NCBI RefSeq assembly: GCF_000467185.1
Contig: NZ_BATM01000039.1
Location: 1 to 57,141, forward strand
Source: Vibrio ezurae NBRC 102218
GTDB lineage: Bacteria > Pseudomonadota > Gammaproteobacteria > Enterobacterales > Vibrionaceae
Length of the DNA: 57,141 nucleotides
Reading direction: 5' to 3'
Shown here: piece after piece, positions 1 through 9,580 of the stretch
Layout of the letters: each line of letters opens with the position of its first letter
Numbering within the stretch: the stretch's first letter is position 1
The notes under the pieces: generated by a model
What the model saw: only the letters and a program-made list of their open reading frames with translations
What the model was told of the DNA's origin: nothing
The model's database searches: none
Translations under genes and position numbers: made by a program

Positions 1-95
1 TAGTACGATTGGTATTATTAACCGATCATTCCCACTTGTTAAAATGTGGCTTTTGAGCGCTTTATTTCAGTGATGGTATAATCGATTAGACCTAA

Positions 96-124
96 AAAAA
101 CCCAGCATGAAAGCTGGGTTTTTA
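96..124 (-). terminator. arcA rho-independent terminator
   Basis: Inverted repeat AAACCCAGC (98-106) / GCTGGGTTT (113-121) lies just past the arcA stop. Read on the minus strand it ends in a run of seven T, so it should terminate arcA transcripts. Confidence 0.85.
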
Positions 125-143
125 TCATCAATACTGATATTGA

Positions 144-860
144 TTATGCGTCTAAATCACCACAAAAACGGTAGCCTTCACCGTGAATAGTCGCAATGAT
201 CTCAGGCGTACCCGCAACTGATTCAAAGTGCTTACGAATACGACGAATCGTAACGTCTACAGTACGGTCATGAGGTTTAAGCTCACGTCCTGTCATTTTT
301 TTCAATAATTCTGCGCGAGTTTGAATTTTTCCTGGGTGTTCACAAAAGTGCAACAGTGCACGGAATTCTGAACGAGGAAGTTTGTAACTTTCGTTATTTG
401 GGTTGACCAAAGAACGGCTGTTAATATCTAAAACCCAACCGTTGAATGTGTATTTCTCAACGTTTTTGCTCTCTTCATCTTCTTTATTTACGCTCATAGA
501 ACGAGAAAGAAGGTTACGAGCACGAATGGTCAGTTCACGAGGGTTGAAAGGCTTGGTGATGTAATCATCAGCACCAATTTCAAGACCTAAAATCTTATCG
601 ACTTCATTGTCACGTCCAGTTAAGAACATAAGAGCAACATTTGCTTGCTCTCTTAGTTCACGAGCTAAAAGTAAGCCGTTCTTTCCTGGCAAATTAATAT
701 CCATGATCACCAAGTTTACTGGATTTTCAGAGATGACTTGGTGCATAGAGTCGCCATCTGTTGCTTCGAATACGCTGTATCCTTCGGCTTCAAATATGCT
801 TTTTAGTGTACTACGAGTAACTTGTTCGTCTTCAACAATAAGAATGTTAGGGGTTTGCAT
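144..860 (-). CDS. arcA: Two-component response regulator ArcA
   Basis: 238-residue OmpR/PhoB-type regulator. The receiver domain (about residues 4-118) has the acidic pair at 11-12, the phospho-acceptor Asp54 in the [11 protein letters not shown] stretch and the conserved Lys in [10 protein letters not shown]. The winged-helix DNA-binding domain occupies about residues 135-232. Length and sequence match ArcA, the partner of the membrane kinase ArcB, which represses respiratory and TCA genes and activates fermentative genes when the quinone pool is reduced. The gene is monocistronic, with its own terminator downstream and a leader of up to 400 bp upstream containing an FNR box. ATG start. Confidence 0.97.
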   Translation of the reverse strand: MQTPNILIVEDEQVTRSTLKSIFEAEGYSVFEATDGDSMHQVISENPVNLVIMDINLPGKNGLLLARELREQANVALMFLTGRDNEVDKILGLEIGADDYITKPFNPRELTIRARNLLSRSMSVNKEDEESKNVEKYTFNGWVLDINSRSLVNPNNESYKLPRSEFRALLHFCEHPGKIQTRAELLKKMTGRELKPHDRTVDVTIRRIRKHFESVAGTPEIIATIHGEGYRFCGDLDA

Positions 861-1265
861 TGGCTCTACCTAAACTATGTGTAATTGATTTTAAAAATAT
901 AAATTTTAGGCAAAAAATAACGTCAAGGTTGTCACTTTATGTGCATATCAAATGCACAATATGATCTCTTTGCACCTTAATATCCCCCTCCTTGGAAATG
1001 TAACAAGGTACCTAAAATCCAACAGTACCTTCATTCTTAGCCAAATTAATTGCGCATCATACCGAGTTAACAGCTTTCTAACAATCAATTGTTGTTAATA
1101 TATTTTACTCTATTGATTTATATCAATCGTTATTTTTAACAAATAAGCGAAAAGAGCTCTAGATTCTGTGATCAATATCGATATTTTGTGCTGGGCGGTA
1201 GTATTCATCAAATGACTACAACGTGCAATAGTTGCACGAGTGTAAAATCTGTACACATTTCATAT
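861..1265. other. arcA upstream region with several hairpins
   Basis: 405 bp without a convincing gene. It holds the arcA control region. Besides the FNR box (1113-1126) there are three small inverted repeats: GTGCAT/ATGCAC (941-957), AAGGTAC/GTACCTT (1005-1031) and CGTGCAA/TTGCACG with a 3-base loop (1222-1238). The last may end the outer-membrane gene transcript but has no T-run. I could not place a confident sigma-70 promoter. E. coli arcA also has a long multi-promoter leader, so this length is not surprising. Confidence 0.5.
1113..1126 (-). promoter_or_regulatory. FNR box upstream of arcA
   Basis: TTGAT-TTAT-ATCAA is a perfect match to the palindromic FNR consensus TTGAT-N4-ATCAA. Its centre is about 259 bp upstream of the arcA start codon. 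FNR activation of arcA is established in E. coli; conservation of the control here is an inference. Confidence 0.7.
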
Positions 1266-1778
1266 TTAAAAACTAAAACCAAGTTTCACTTCAATAGCAC
1301 TTTGCCACTCTTCGTAGTCCAAAGTGGCCTTCAAATTCAAGCTTTCTGTTAACATATATTTACCAGACAATTCTGCCCCCATATAGTCACGAATGCTTAT
1401 GGCGTCTACGTCCGGCGATGCATAGATGGCACTATTTAGAGATAATTTATTGCTGTAATGATAGTTGACTCCGCTGAGAAATCCGCGGCTAGAATGAGTG
1501 TCTGTGGAGCTGGAAATTCGTGTGGCAACGTATAAGTCAACATTTTCGAAAACTGAGTATGCATAGCCTGTATCGACTTTCCACTCGTCAAATTGCTCTC
1601 CAGAGCCCGAAATAGCCGACATAAAGAAGCGATGTGGGGTGTCATTATTCAGAGAATACGCGCCAGAGTCGGCGGCTACGGCATTCTCATAATCTGGGGC
1701 GCTGTAGGCTTGTGCGGTAAAAAAAAGACTTAACGCGAAGACAATCAAACGTATTTGATGACGAAAGTATGCTCGCAT
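1266..1778 (-). CDS. Small predicted outer-membrane beta-barrel protein
   Basis: 170 residues; I do not recognise a named family. Residues 1-26 form a signal peptide (basic start, hydrophobic core, AYSA before PDY). The mature part alternates polar and aromatic/hydrophobic residues in short strands (KVDTGYAYSVF, VDLYVATRISS, SLNSAIYA, LNLKATLDYEEW) and ends in KLGFSF, with a terminal Phe as in BAM-recognised beta-barrels. At about 145 mature residues it could form an eight-stranded barrel. It is transcribed away from the thr operon and towards arcA. The ATG is preceded by a G-rich ribosome-binding site (TGGGGGC). Function unknown. Confidence 0.75.
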   Translation of the reverse strand: MRAYFRHQIRLIVFALSLFFTAQAYSAPDYENAVAADSGAYSLNNDTPHRFFMSAISGSGEQFDEWKVDTGYAYSVFENVDLYVATRISSSTDTHSSRGFLSGVNYHYSNKLSLNSAIYASPDVDAISIRDYMGAELSGKYMLTESLNLKATLDYEEWQSAIEVKLGFSF

Positions 1779-2048
1779 TTTGCCCCCATTCAGTCCTTGA
1801 AGAGTATCAATTATGGGTGTGGAAAAGAGGAATTGCCATTATTGTGGTTATAATTTATTCGTTTATCTTATCCGGCCTAGGGAATAGTCGCTCTGATTTC
1901 AAAATTAGAGGTTTAACAACTATACTTTTTCGCCGTTTTTGTTGTCAAAGCTGAAAAAATGTCTATTTTTGTTAATTTATCATTGACGAATTAAAGCAAA
2001 ATAGGTAATTCTAGAGTTAGACATATATAGAAAACTGATAAAACACGA

Positions 2049-2120
2049 ATGAAAAACACACGTAGCCTGATTACCCGAATCATTATTACCGACACCACCA
2101 GTGTTGGGGCAGGCTGCTGA
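2049..2120 (+). CDS. thrL: thr operon leader peptide
   Basis: A 23-codon ORF starting MKNTRSLITRII and ending GAGC. Five Thr (positions 4, 9, 14, 16, 17) and four Ile (8, 11, 12, 13) sit mostly in one cluster, the hallmark of the threonine/isoleucine attenuation leader. It is followed within 15 bp by the attenuator hairpin and then thrA. Slow decoding of the Thr/Ile codons when either charged tRNA is scarce should stall the ribosome and favour read-through into thrABC. A TTGACG at 1983-1988 could be the promoter -35, but no clear -10 stands at the right distance. Confidence 0.9.
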   Translation: MKNTRSLITRIIITDTTSVGAGC

Positions 2121-2172
2121 AAGAAAACTTTTACAAAAAAGGCCTGTATCCCACCAGATACAGGCCTTTTTT
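2105..2172 (+). terminator. thr operon attenuator
   Basis: The terminator stem AAAAAAGGCCTGTATC (2135-2150) pairs with GATACAGGCCTTTTTT (2157-2172) around a 6-base loop, ending in a T-run. A competing antiterminator can be drawn: TGGG (2105-2108) with CCCA (2150-2153) and CAGGC (2110-2114) with GCCTG (2142-2146), joining the 3' end of the leader ORF to the terminator's ascending arm. The terminator is plainly visible; the antiterminator is my inference. Confidence 0.9.
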
Positions 2173-2201
2173 ATTGCGATTTTTAGCTCAGGGAGAATGG
2201 A

Positions 2202-4661
2202 ATGCGAGTATTAAAGTTTGGAGGATCGTCGTTAGCGGATGCAGATAGGTTTTTGCGAGCGGCGAACATTATTGCGAACAATGCGGATCAAGAAGAGTTG
2301 GCGGTCGTTTTATCCGCTCCAGGGAAAACCACCAATAAACTGGTCGCAATTATCAATTCTGCGCTAGAGAAACAAGACGTCGAGCCTCAAATCATTGAGT
2401 TGCGAAACTCTTTTGTTGAACTTTCGAATAATATCAAGCAAGAGCTACCCAACATTCAGCTAGAGGCATTTTCTGCACAGATTGAAGAGTCTTTGGGTAA
2501 CTTAGTGGAGTTTGTTCAAGGCATTCAGTTACTGGGCATGTGTCCAAATAACGTCAACGCCCGCATTATCAGTAAAGGTGAAAAAGTATCGGTTCGTTTA
2601 ATGAAAGCGGTACTTGAAGCCAAAGGGCAAGCTGCGGGGCTGATTGACCCTGTGCAGTACTTATACGCAAAGGGTGATTACCTGGAAGCAATGGTTGATG
2701 TTGAAGTGTCTACGCAAAACTTTGTGCAGTCACCGTTGCCAAAAAATGAAGTGCACTTAATGCCAGGCTTTACGGCAGGTAATGCTAAAGGTGAGTTGGT
2801 GACCTTGGGCCGAAATGGCTCTGATTATTCAGCTGCCGTTTTAGCCGCTTGTTTACGCGCGGATTGTTGTGAAATCTGGACAGACGTCGATGGCGTGTAC
2901 AACTGTGATCCTCGTTTAGTGGAAGATGCTCGTTTACTTAAATCTTTAAGCTATCAAGAAGCGATGGAATTGTCTTACTTTGGGGCTTCTGTTTTACATC
3001 CCAAAACCATTGCTCCGATTGCCCAGTTTAATATTCCTTGCTTGATTAAAAACAGCTTTAACCCTCAAGGTCCAGGAACATTGATCGGTTTAGATACAGG
3101 GGAAGACAATTTAGATATTAAAGGTATCACCACCTTAAATGACCTAACAATGGTCAATGTGTCAGGTCCTGGCATGAAAGGCATGGTTGGTATGGCAAGC
3201 CGCGTATTTGGCGCGATGTCTTCTGCGGGTATCTCGATTGTACTGATTACTCAGTCTTCTTCTGAGTACAGTATTAGCTTTTGTATTGAAGCCGCTGATC
3301 GCTTACGTGCTCAAACAGTACTAGAAGAGGCGTTTGAGCTTGAACTCAAAGAGAGCCTATTAGAGCCAATAGACTTCATCAACGATGTGGCTATTTTGAC
3401 CTTGGTCGGTGATGGCATGCGCACATCCCGTGGCGTAGCCTCTAAGTTCTTTACTTCTTTAACTCAAGTGAATGTCAATATTGTGGCCATTGCTCAAGGT
3501 TCATCTGAGCGTGCGATTTCAGCGGTTATCCCTGAAGGAAAAATATCGAAAGCAATTAAGGCGTGTCATGAGAACCTCTTTAACTCTAAGCACTTCCTTG
3601 ACCTATTTGTGGTTGGTATCGGTGGTGTTGGCGGTGAGTTTGTTGACCAAGTCGCTCGTCAGCAACAAAAGCTGGCTAAAAAAGGCATCGTAATACGAGT
3701 GTGTGCGTTAGCAAATAGTCAGGGCATGTTGCTCAATGGTGAAGGGTTAAATCTAGAGCAGTGGCGCGATCGCATGGGGAATGCCAGCGAGACGTTCTGC
3801 GTAGAATCTCTCAGCGCCATGGTGCAGCGCAACCACATTATTAACCCAGTATTGGTGGATTGTACTTCTAGTGAAAACGTTGCAGGTCAGTACGCTGACT
3901 TCCTGCAAGCGGGTTTCCATGTCGTGACGCCAAACAAAAAGGCAAATACCGCCAGCATGTCTTATTACCATCAATTGCGTCAGGTGGCTCGTTCATCAAG
4001 ACGTAAATTGATGTACGAAACGACCGTAGGTGCGGGCTTACCCGTTATTGAGAACCTACAGAACCTCATTAATGCTGGTGATGAACTGGTTAAATTTAAC
4101 GGTATCTTATCGGGCTCAATGTCTTTTATCTTCGGTAAACTAGATGAAGGTATGACGTTGAGTGAGGCGACGAAAGTCGCGATGGACAACGGTTTTACTG
4201 AACCCGATCCTCGTGATGACCTTTCAGGAATGGATGTGGCACGTAAGCTATTAATTCTCGCTCGTGAAACCGGTATGTCCATTGAGCTTGAAGATGTCGT
4301 TGTTGACCAAGCATTACCACCGGGTTTTGATGATTCAGGATCTATTGCTGAGTTTGTGACGCGTTTACCAGAGGCGGATGCCTACTTTACCAACCTTTCT
4401 CAAGAGGCGGCAAAAGAGGGCAAAGTTCTTCGCTATGTGGGTGAGATTGCGGATGGTAAATGTCGAGTTGCTATCGCGGCTGTGGATGAAAACGATCCAC
4501 TGTTTAAAGTTAAAGATGGTGAGAATGCGTTGGCATTTTACAGCCGTTATTATCAACCAATTCCATTGGTTATGCGTGGCTACGGTGCGGGTACAGAGGT
4601 TACCGCAGCGGGTGTATTCTCTGATGTTATGCGTACATTAGGTTGGAAGTTAGGGATCTAA
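2202..4661 (+). CDS. thrA: Bifunctional aspartokinase I / homoserine dehydrogenase I
   Basis: 819 residues, the usual ThrA length. The N-terminal aspartokinase domain (about 1-290) begins [13 protein letters not shown] with the kinase KFGG motif and has the nucleotide-site region [15 protein letters not shown]. Two ACT regulatory units (about 310-460) follow. The C-terminal homoserine dehydrogenase (about 465-819) starts with the Rossmann motif [11 protein letters not shown] and has the catalytic-region sequence [11 protein letters not shown]. It carries out the first and third steps of the aspartate-to-threonine pathway and is typically feedback-inhibited by threonine. First structural gene after the attenuator; a GGGAG ribosome-binding site precedes the ATG, and thrB follows after 2 bp. 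Confidence 0.98.
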   Translation: MRVLKFGGSSLADADRFLRAANIIANNADQEELAVVLSAPGKTTNKLVAIINSALEKQDVEPQIIELRNSFVELSNNIKQELPNIQLEAFSAQIEESLGNLVEFVQGIQLLGMCPNNVNARIISKGEKVSVRLMKAVLEAKGQAAGLIDPVQYLYAKGDYLEAMVDVEVSTQNFVQSPLPKNEVHLMPGFTAGNAKGELVTLGRNGSDYSAAVLAACLRADCCEIWTDVDGVYNCDPRLVEDARLLKSLSYQEAMELSYFGASVLHPKTIAPIAQFNIPCLIKNSFNPQGPGTLIGLDTGEDNLDIKGITTLNDLTMVNVSGPGMKGMVGMASRVFGAMSSAGISIVLITQSSSEYSISFCIEAADRLRAQTVLEEAFELELKESLLEPIDFINDVAILTLVGDGMRTSRGVASKFFTSLTQVNVNIVAIAQGSSERAISAVIPEGKISKAIKACHENLFNSKHFLDLFVVGIGGVGGEFVDQVARQQQKLAKKGIVIRVCALANSQGMLLNGEGLNLEQWRDRMGNASETFCVESLSAMVQRNHIINPVLVDCTSSENVAGQYADFLQAGFHVVTPNKKANTASMSYYHQLRQVARSSRRKLMYETTVGAGLPVIENLQNLINAGDELVKFNGILSGSMSFIFGKLDEGMTLSEATKVAMDNGFTEPDPRDDLSGMDVARKLLILARETGMSIELEDVVVDQALPPGFDDSGSIAEFVTRLPEADAYFTNLSQEAAKEGKVLRYVGEIADGKCRVAIAAVDENDPLFKVKDGENALAFYSRYYQPIPLVMRGYGAGTEVTAAGVFSDVMRTLGWKLGI

Positions 4662-4663
4662 AC

Positions 4664-5626
4664 ATGAAAGAGAGTGTTTGCGTTTATGCTCCTGCATCTA
4701 TCGGCAATGTCAGTGTCGGTTTTGATGTATTGGGCGCAGCCGTCTCTCCTGTAGATGGCACATTACTTGGAGATAGAGTAATGGTTGCCTGCGGAGAGTC
4801 TGAGTTTTCATTAAAAACAGCCGGGCGTTTTGTCAGTAAATTGCCCGCTGATGCTAAACAAAACATTGTGTACCGTTGTTGGCAAGTATTTACGAGAGAA
4901 GTCGTCAGTAAAGGCTTAACAATGCGTCATCTTGAAATGACGCTTGAGAAAAACATGCCTATTGGCTCTGGGTTAGGTTCTAGTGCCTGTTCTATTGTTG
5001 CCGCTCTAGATGCTTTAAATCAGTTTCATGACCAGCCGCTGAACGAAACCGAGTTGTTAGCCTTGATGGGTGAGATGGAAGGTGAAATTTCAGGGGGCGT
5101 GCATTATGACAACGTCGCACCTTGTTATCTTGGTGGTGTACAACTGATGATAGAAGAGCTGGGTATTATTAGCCAAGAAGTGCCTAGCTTTGAGCATTGG
5201 TATTGGGTGATGGCTTACCCGGGAATTAATGTTTCAACGGCCGCTGCTCGTGAAATTTTACCGGCTCAATATCGCAGACAAGACATCATTTCTCACGGTC
5301 GCCATTTGGCTGGCTTCATTCATGCAAGCTATTCTGGTCAGGCAAACCTAGCGGCTAAAATGATAAAAGACGTTATTGCAGAACCTTATAGACAGCGATT
5401 GCTACCAGGCTTCCCTGAAGCAAGAGAGTACGCTGAAACCGTGGGCGCACTCACTTCGGGAATTTCTGGAAGTGGTCCCACAATGTTTACTATCTGTGAT
5501 AGTTTAGAAGTGGCTGAACGCGTAAAAGCTTGGCTTGAAGTCAATTACGTACAAAATGATGAAGGATTCGTGCACATCTGCAAAATAGATCAGCAGGGCT
5601 CGAAGGGAACAGGAAGTAAATTATGA
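4664..5626 (+). CDS. thrB: Homoserine kinase
   Basis: GHMP-family kinase that phosphorylates homoserine to O-phosphohomoserine. From the ATG at 4664 it reads [19 protein letters not shown], about 320 residues, matching ThrB. The ATP-binding loop [12 protein letters not shown] lies near residues 91-102 and the C-terminal GHMP motif is in SGISGSGPT. An in-frame GTG lies slightly upstream inside thrA, but the ATG two bases after the thrA stop aligns with known ThrB starts. The stop overlaps the thrC start by 4 bp (ATGA), implying translational coupling. Confidence 0.97.
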   Translation: MKESVCVYAPASIGNVSVGFDVLGAAVSPVDGTLLGDRVMVACGESEFSLKTAGRFVSKLPADAKQNIVYRCWQVFTREVVSKGLTMRHLEMTLEKNMPIGSGLGSSACSIVAALDALNQFHDQPLNETELLALMGEMEGEISGGVHYDNVAPCYLGGVQLMIEELGIISQEVPSFEHWYWVMAYPGINVSTAAAREILPAQYRRQDIISHGRHLAGFIHASYSGQANLAAKMIKDVIAEPYRQRLLPGFPEAREYAETVGALTSGISGSGPTMFTICDSLEVAERVKAWLEVNYVQNDEGFVHICKIDQQGSKGTGSKL

Positions 5627-6903
5627 AGCTGTATAACATCAAAGAAAACGACGAGCAGGTCTCATTTGGACAGGCTGTTCGACAAGGTTTAGGTCGTAAC
5701 CAAGGGCTATTTTTCCCTACGGATATTCCGGCACTAGAAAATATCGATGCTTTGCTTGAAGAGGACTTCATTCCTCGAAGCAGTAAAATTCTGTCTGCGT
5801 TGATTGGTGATGAACTATCAGAAGCTCAAGTGTCTGATATGGTGAGCTCTGCTTTTGCCTTCCCAGCTCCGATTAAGCAAGTTAAAGACGGGACTTACGC
5901 GTTAGAGCTATTCCACGGTCCAACGTTAGCGTTTAAAGATTTTGGCGGCCGCTTCATGGCACAGTCATTGGCGACCGTTTCAGAAGGTGGTCAAATTACA
6001 ATTTTGACTGCGACTTCTGGTGATACGGGGGCTGCGGTAGCGCATGCTTTTTATGGGATGCCAAATATCAATGTGGTTATCCTATATCCAAAAGGTAAAA
6101 TCAGCCCGCTACAAGAAAAGCTGTTTTGTACTTTGGGTAAAAATATCCATACCGTTGCCATAGCGGGTGACTTTGATGATTGCCAATCGTTAGTGAAACA
6201 AGCGTTTGATGATGAAGCGCTTCGCCAAGAAATTGGTTTGAACTCAGCAAACTCAATTAATATCAGCCGCTTAATGGCGCAAATTTGTTATTACTTTGAA
6301 GCCGCTGCTCAGCTTGATAAAGCAGAGCGAGACAACTTGGTGATCTCTGTACCAAGTGGTAATTTTGGTAATTTAACCGCGGGTCTTTTAGCCAAAGCGC
6401 TAGGTTTACCAATTAAACGTTTTATTGCTGCAACAAACGCTAACGATACAGTACCTCGCTACCTAAAAACGGGTAAGTGGGAGCCAAAACCAACGATTGC
6501 AACAACTTCGAATGCCATGGATGTGAGTCAACCTAATAACTGGCCTCGCATTGAAGAGCTGTGCCAGCGTAAAGGGTGGGGCTTAGACACATTAGGCAGT
6601 GCCACGGTAACGGATGCGCAAAGTGCGGCGAGTGTTCAAGAGCTTAATGATTTAGGTTACTTGTGTGAGCCTCATGGAGCGATTGCATATCGCTCTTTGC
6701 AAGAGCAATTGGCTGAAGGTGAGACGGGATTATTCTTATGTACCGCGCACCCAGCTAAGTTTAAAGAAGTGGTGGATGACATACTCGGTAGTGATATTGA
6801 ACTGCCTGCTCCCCTAGCAAAACATGCGCAGATGGAGCTGTTATCTGAAGACTTAGCCAATGACTTTGAATTGCTAAAAGCGGTATTAAGAAAAGTACAG
6901 TAA
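5623..6903 (+). CDS. thrC: Threonine synthase
   Basis: 426-residue PLP enzyme that converts O-phosphohomoserine to threonine, the last step of the operon's pathway. The Schiff-base Lys is Lys105 in [14 protein letters not shown]. The PLP-phosphate glycine loop is at [13 protein letters not shown] and the [11 protein letters not shown] motif is present. The ATG overlaps the thrB stop (ATGA). A strong terminator follows 35 bp after the stop, closing the thrLABC operon. Confidence 0.97.
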   Translation: MKLYNIKENDEQVSFGQAVRQGLGRNQGLFFPTDIPALENIDALLEEDFIPRSSKILSALIGDELSEAQVSDMVSSAFAFPAPIKQVKDGTYALELFHGPTLAFKDFGGRFMAQSLATVSEGGQITILTATSGDTGAAVAHAFYGMPNINVVILYPKGKISPLQEKLFCTLGKNIHTVAIAGDFDDCQSLVKQAFDDEALRQEIGLNSANSINISRLMAQICYYFEAAAQLDKAERDNLVISVPSGNFGNLTAGLLAKALGLPIKRFIAATNANDTVPRYLKTGKWEPKPTIATTSNAMDVSQPNNWPRIEELCQRKGWGLDTLGSATVTDAQSAASVQELNDLGYLCEPHGAIAYRSLQEQLAEGETGLFLCTAHPAKFKEVVDDILGSDIELPAPLAKHAQMELLSEDLANDFELLKAVLRKVQ

Positions 6904-6939
6904 TACCCGTCATAGTCAATGGGTGAATATTGAACATAA

Positions 6940-6966
6940 AAACGACGCTAAGGCGTCGTTTTTTTA
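6940..6966 (+). terminator. thrLABC operon terminator
   Basis: Stem AAACGACGC (6940-6948) / GCGTCGTTT (6953-6961), loop TAAG, followed by more T. Confidence 0.9.
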
Positions 6967-6987
6967 TGTTTAGGCTTTGCTTAGCGC

Positions 6988-7016
6988 AAAAAAAAGCTTG
7001 GCAATTGCCAAGCTTT
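6988..7016 (-). terminator. grcA terminator
   Basis: AAGCTTGGCAATTGCCAAGCTT (6994-7015) is a perfect palindrome flanked by A and T runs, 25 bp past the grcA stop. On the minus strand it is followed by eight T. Confidence 0.85.
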
Positions 7017-7040
7017 TCTGCATTTTACTGGAAATCTATA

Positions 7041-7418
7041 TTATAGAGACTCAGTAAAAGTACGAGCGATAACGTCACGTTGTTGCTCTGGAGTTAGAGA
7101 GTTGAAACGTACAGCGTAACCTGAAACACGGATAGTTAGCTGTGGGTATTTCTCTGGGTGAGCAACTGCATCTTGAAGAGTTTCACGTTTAAGAACGTTC
7201 ACGTTTAGGTGTTGACCGCCTTCTACTTTTGGTGCTTTTTCGATAGCTACTTCACGGCTTTCGAAGTCACCTAGATCTGAAGCTGCGATCAGTTGATCTG
7301 CTTCATAACCAGACGTTGCAACAACACAACGAGCTTCGTTCTTTTCAGAATCTAGTAGCCAGATAGAGTTTAAAAGCTCATCGTTTGCTGCTTTTGTAAT
7401 TTGAATACCTTTGATCAT
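7041..7418 (-). CDS. grcA: Autonomous glycyl radical cofactor GrcA (YfiD)
   Basis: 125 residues, the usual length. The C-terminal glycyl-radical motif reads [13 protein letters not shown] with Gly100 as the radical site, and the C-terminal third resembles the end of pyruvate formate-lyase. GrcA replaces the damaged radical domain of pyruvate formate-lyase after oxygen cleavage and is made under low oxygen. A good AGGAG-type site lies 6-8 bp before the ATG. Two FNR-like boxes upstream fit anaerobic control. Single-gene transcript. Confidence 0.97.
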   Translation of the reverse strand: MIKGIQITKAANDELLNSIWLLDSEKNEARCVVATSGYEADQLIAASDLGDFESREVAIEKAPKVEGGQHLNVNVLKRETLQDAVAHPEKYPQLTIRVSGYAVRFNSLTPEQQRDVIARTFTESL

Positions 7419-7507
7419 GATTTCTCCTCAGCCACATATGTGGGTTAGATTTACGGATAAACTTGGAGCGTTTTTAGTTCGCTCACTGCATGTTTGCCAT
7501 TTTAATA

Positions 7508-7521
7508 TTGATTTAAGTCAA
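7508..7521 (-). promoter_or_regulatory. Proximal FNR-type box of grcA
   Basis: TTGAT-TTAA-GTCAA, 9 of 10 consensus bases, centred at 7514.5 and 96 bp upstream of the start codon. It forms a pair with the distal box 53 bp further upstream. Confidence 0.65.
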
Positions 7522-7560
7522 AAAACAACTAAAAACCGCATTTTTTTTGGGGTGTTTTCC

Positions 7561-7574
7561 ATGATTAGGATCAA
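7561..7574 (-). promoter_or_regulatory. Distal FNR-type box of grcA
   Basis: ATGAT-TAGG-ATCAA, 9 of 10 consensus bases, centred at 7567.5. The centre-to-centre distance of 53.0 bp to the proximal box equals the spacing I recall for the two FNR sites of E. coli yfiD (-40.5 and -93.5). Confidence 0.6.
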
Positions 7575-7735
7575 CTTTTAATTAATTCATAGGGTTACGT
7601 CATATAAATTAACAACCTGTGCGCATTTAAATGTTAATGTGTGGTTTTTTAACAACATTTGTATCAAAATTATTGCTATTCGGGTTGAGCATAACCATTT
7701 GAATGTTGTCGTTTTTGTAGTTAGTGAGAGTTTCC

Positions 7736-8587
7736 ATGTCAAATAATAAGTTTATCGGTGCCCATGTTTCTGCCGCTGGTGGGGTCGAGAATGCCCCAAT
7801 TCGAGCCAAAGAGATTGGGGCTAACGCATTTGCTTTATTCACCAAAAATCAACGTCAGTGGGTGGCAAAGCCATTAACACAAAAAAGCATCGATTCCTTT
7901 AAGAAAAATTGCACTGCCTTAGGTTATTCTTCAGAGCAGATCCTTCCTCATGATTCTTACTTGATTAATCTTGGTGCGCCAGAAGAAGAGAAGCTAGAAA
8001 AATCCCGCGCAGCATTTATCGACGAAATGGAGCGCTGCCAACAATTAGGTCTGACATTGCTTAATTTCCATCCCGGTAGTCATTTAAAGAAAATCTCTGA
8101 GAGTGAGTGTCTTACACGTATTGCTGAATCTATTAACTTAGCCCACAAGGCGGTGCCGAATGTGATTGCTGTGATAGAGAATACGGCGGGACAAGGAACG
8201 AATCTTGGTTGGAAGTTTGAGCATATCGCTGCAATCATTGAACAGGTAGAAGATAAAAGCCGTGTTGGCGTCTGTCTTGATACTTGCCACACCTTTGTCG
8301 CAGGTTACGACTTAAGAACAAAGCAGGCGTGCGATGATACATTTGCTGAGTTTGATCGCATCGTCGGTATGCACTATTTACGTGCAATGCACATTAATGA
8401 TTCAAAGATTGCGTTGGGTGGAAAGGTTGATAGGCACCATTGTCTCGGTGAAGGTGAGATTGGTTGGGACTGTTTTAAGTATATTTCTCAAGACTCTCGC
8501 TTTGATGGTATACCGCTAATTCTAGAGACCACTGAGCCTGAACGATGGGAAAGTGAGATTCAAGCTATGCGTGCGTTTTCTATGTAA
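7736..8587 (+). CDS. nfo: Endonuclease IV
   Basis: 283 residues from the ATG at 7736 ([16 protein letters not shown]), which follows a GAGAG ribosome-binding site and matches Nfo starts; an in-frame ATG four codons earlier is less likely. AP-endonuclease family 2 TIM barrel with zinc-ligand motifs: [46 protein letters not shown] and ILETTEP. It cleaves DNA at abasic sites in base-excision repair. Lies on the same strand as ung, another base-excision gene, 240 bp downstream. Confidence 0.97.
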   Translation: MSNNKFIGAHVSAAGGVENAPIRAKEIGANAFALFTKNQRQWVAKPLTQKSIDSFKKNCTALGYSSEQILPHDSYLINLGAPEEEKLEKSRAAFIDEMERCQQLGLTLLNFHPGSHLKKISESECLTRIAESINLAHKAVPNVIAVIENTAGQGTNLGWKFEHIAAIIEQVEDKSRVGVCLDTCHTFVAGYDLRTKQACDDTFAEFDRIVGMHYLRAMHINDSKIALGGKVDRHHCLGEGEIGWDCFKYISQDSRFDGIPLILETTEPERWESEIQAMRAFSM

Positions 8588-8608
8588 CTTATTTTGCAAA
8601 TAAGCGGA

Positions 8609-8637
8609 TTGTTGGCACACTTCTTTCATTACATAAT
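8609..8637 (+). promoter_or_regulatory. Candidate promoter of the 31-residue ORF
   Basis: TTGTTG (8609-8614), 17-bp spacer, CATAAT (8632-8637). The start would fall near 8644, giving a leader of about 27 nt before the small ORF. Confidence 0.4.
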
Positions 8638-8670
8638 TTGACGAAGTCACTATGTATGTTGGAGTGTGTC

Positions 8671-8766
8671 ATGTTTTACGCGAACTTTGTATTACCTCAA
8701 GCCCGTCCTAATCAGCGTGGGCAAGGACATCATCGATCTTCTCATCAAGCACCGAAGAAGAAGTAA
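8671..8766 (+). CDS. 31-residue basic small protein, unrecognised
   Basis: ATG at 8671 with a good ribosome-binding site (GGAG at 8661-8664, 6-nt spacer) and a plausible promoter upstream. The peptide has a hydrophobic N-terminus (MFYANFVLPQ) and a Gln/His/Arg/Lys-rich tail ending APKKK, with no acidic residue. It stands alone in the nfo-ung gap. I recognise no family. The ribosome-binding site and promoter favour a real gene over chance; it could also be a leader ORF of ung, whose start is 63 bp downstream. Confidence 0.5.
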   Translation: MFYANFVLPQARPNQRGQGHHRSSHQAPKKK

Positions 8767-8829
8767 TATCTAATTGACCAACATTGTGCCAATATTTTCT
8801 CTCTTACGAACAGTAACGGAGTAGATTAG

Positions 8830-9510
8830 GTGAGTTGGCAAGAATTTATTGAGGCTGAGCGTTCACAAGAATATTTTTGTGCCTTACAAGCATTTATTGA
8901 CGCAGAACGTTTAAGTGGAAAGGTCATCTATCCAAACCCTGAAGATGTGTTTTCTGCATTTGAAGCAACGCCTCTCGATACAGTTAAAGTCGTGATTTTA
9001 GGGCAGGACCCTTATCATGGCCCCAATCAAGCTCATGGATTGAGCTTTTCAGTTCTTCCCGGTAATAAAATCCCCCCTTCGTTGCGTAATATCTACAAAG
9101 AGTTAGCGCAAGATATCCCTGAATTTAATACACCAGATCATGGCTACTTAAAGTCATGGGCTGAGCAGGGCGTACTCTTGCTTAACACGGTATTAACGGT
9201 AGAGCAGGGTCAGGCCCATTCACACGCTAAAAGTGGCTGGGAAACCTTCACCCAGCGTGCCATTGAGCATCTTCTGAGCCAGCAGCAACATATCGTATTT
9301 ATGCTGTGGGGCGCTCACGCGCAGAAGAAAGGAGCTGATATTGATACGAGTACGCACTGTGTTCTGACTTCAAGTCACCCTTCACCTTTGTCTGCACGAC
9401 GTGGCTTTTTTGGGTGTCGGCATTTTTCGTTAGCCAATCAATATCTCGCACAACAGGGGAAAAGCGTGATCAACTGGCAAATACCGAGCTCTCATCCCAC
9501 ACTGTTTTAA
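8830..9510 (+). CDS. ung: Uracil-DNA glycosylase
   Basis: 226 residues from a GTG at 8830, preceded by a CGGAG ribosome-binding site. Family 1 UDG motifs: the water-activating GQDPYHG (Asp60), the uracil-pocket region [17 protein letters not shown], and the DNA-intercalation loop [17 protein letters not shown]. It removes uracil from DNA, producing the abasic sites that Nfo cuts. Length is normal for the family. Confidence 0.97.
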   Translation: MSWQEFIEAERSQEYFCALQAFIDAERLSGKVIYPNPEDVFSAFEATPLDTVKVVILGQDPYHGPNQAHGLSFSVLPGNKIPPSLRNIYKELAQDIPEFNTPDHGYLKSWAEQGVLLLNTVLTVEQGQAHSHAKSGWETFTQRAIEHLLSQQQHIVFMLWGAHAQKKGADIDTSTHCVLTSSHPSPLSARRGFFGCRHFSLANQYLAQQGKSVINWQIPSSHPTLF

Positions 9511-9580
9511 CGAATTGTTAAAACATAATGTAGTATGATCGCGTAAACTTTAAACAGTTGTAGGTATGGAGGAATAGATC

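Noticed and set aside
1769..1954. 61-codon plus-strand ORF between the outer-membrane gene and thrL
   Set aside because: Overlaps the start of the minus-strand gene and lacks a ribosome-binding site; probably chance.
1983..2011. TTGACG as the thr operon -35
   Set aside because: No acceptable -10 at 16-18 bp; left unassigned rather than called a promoter.
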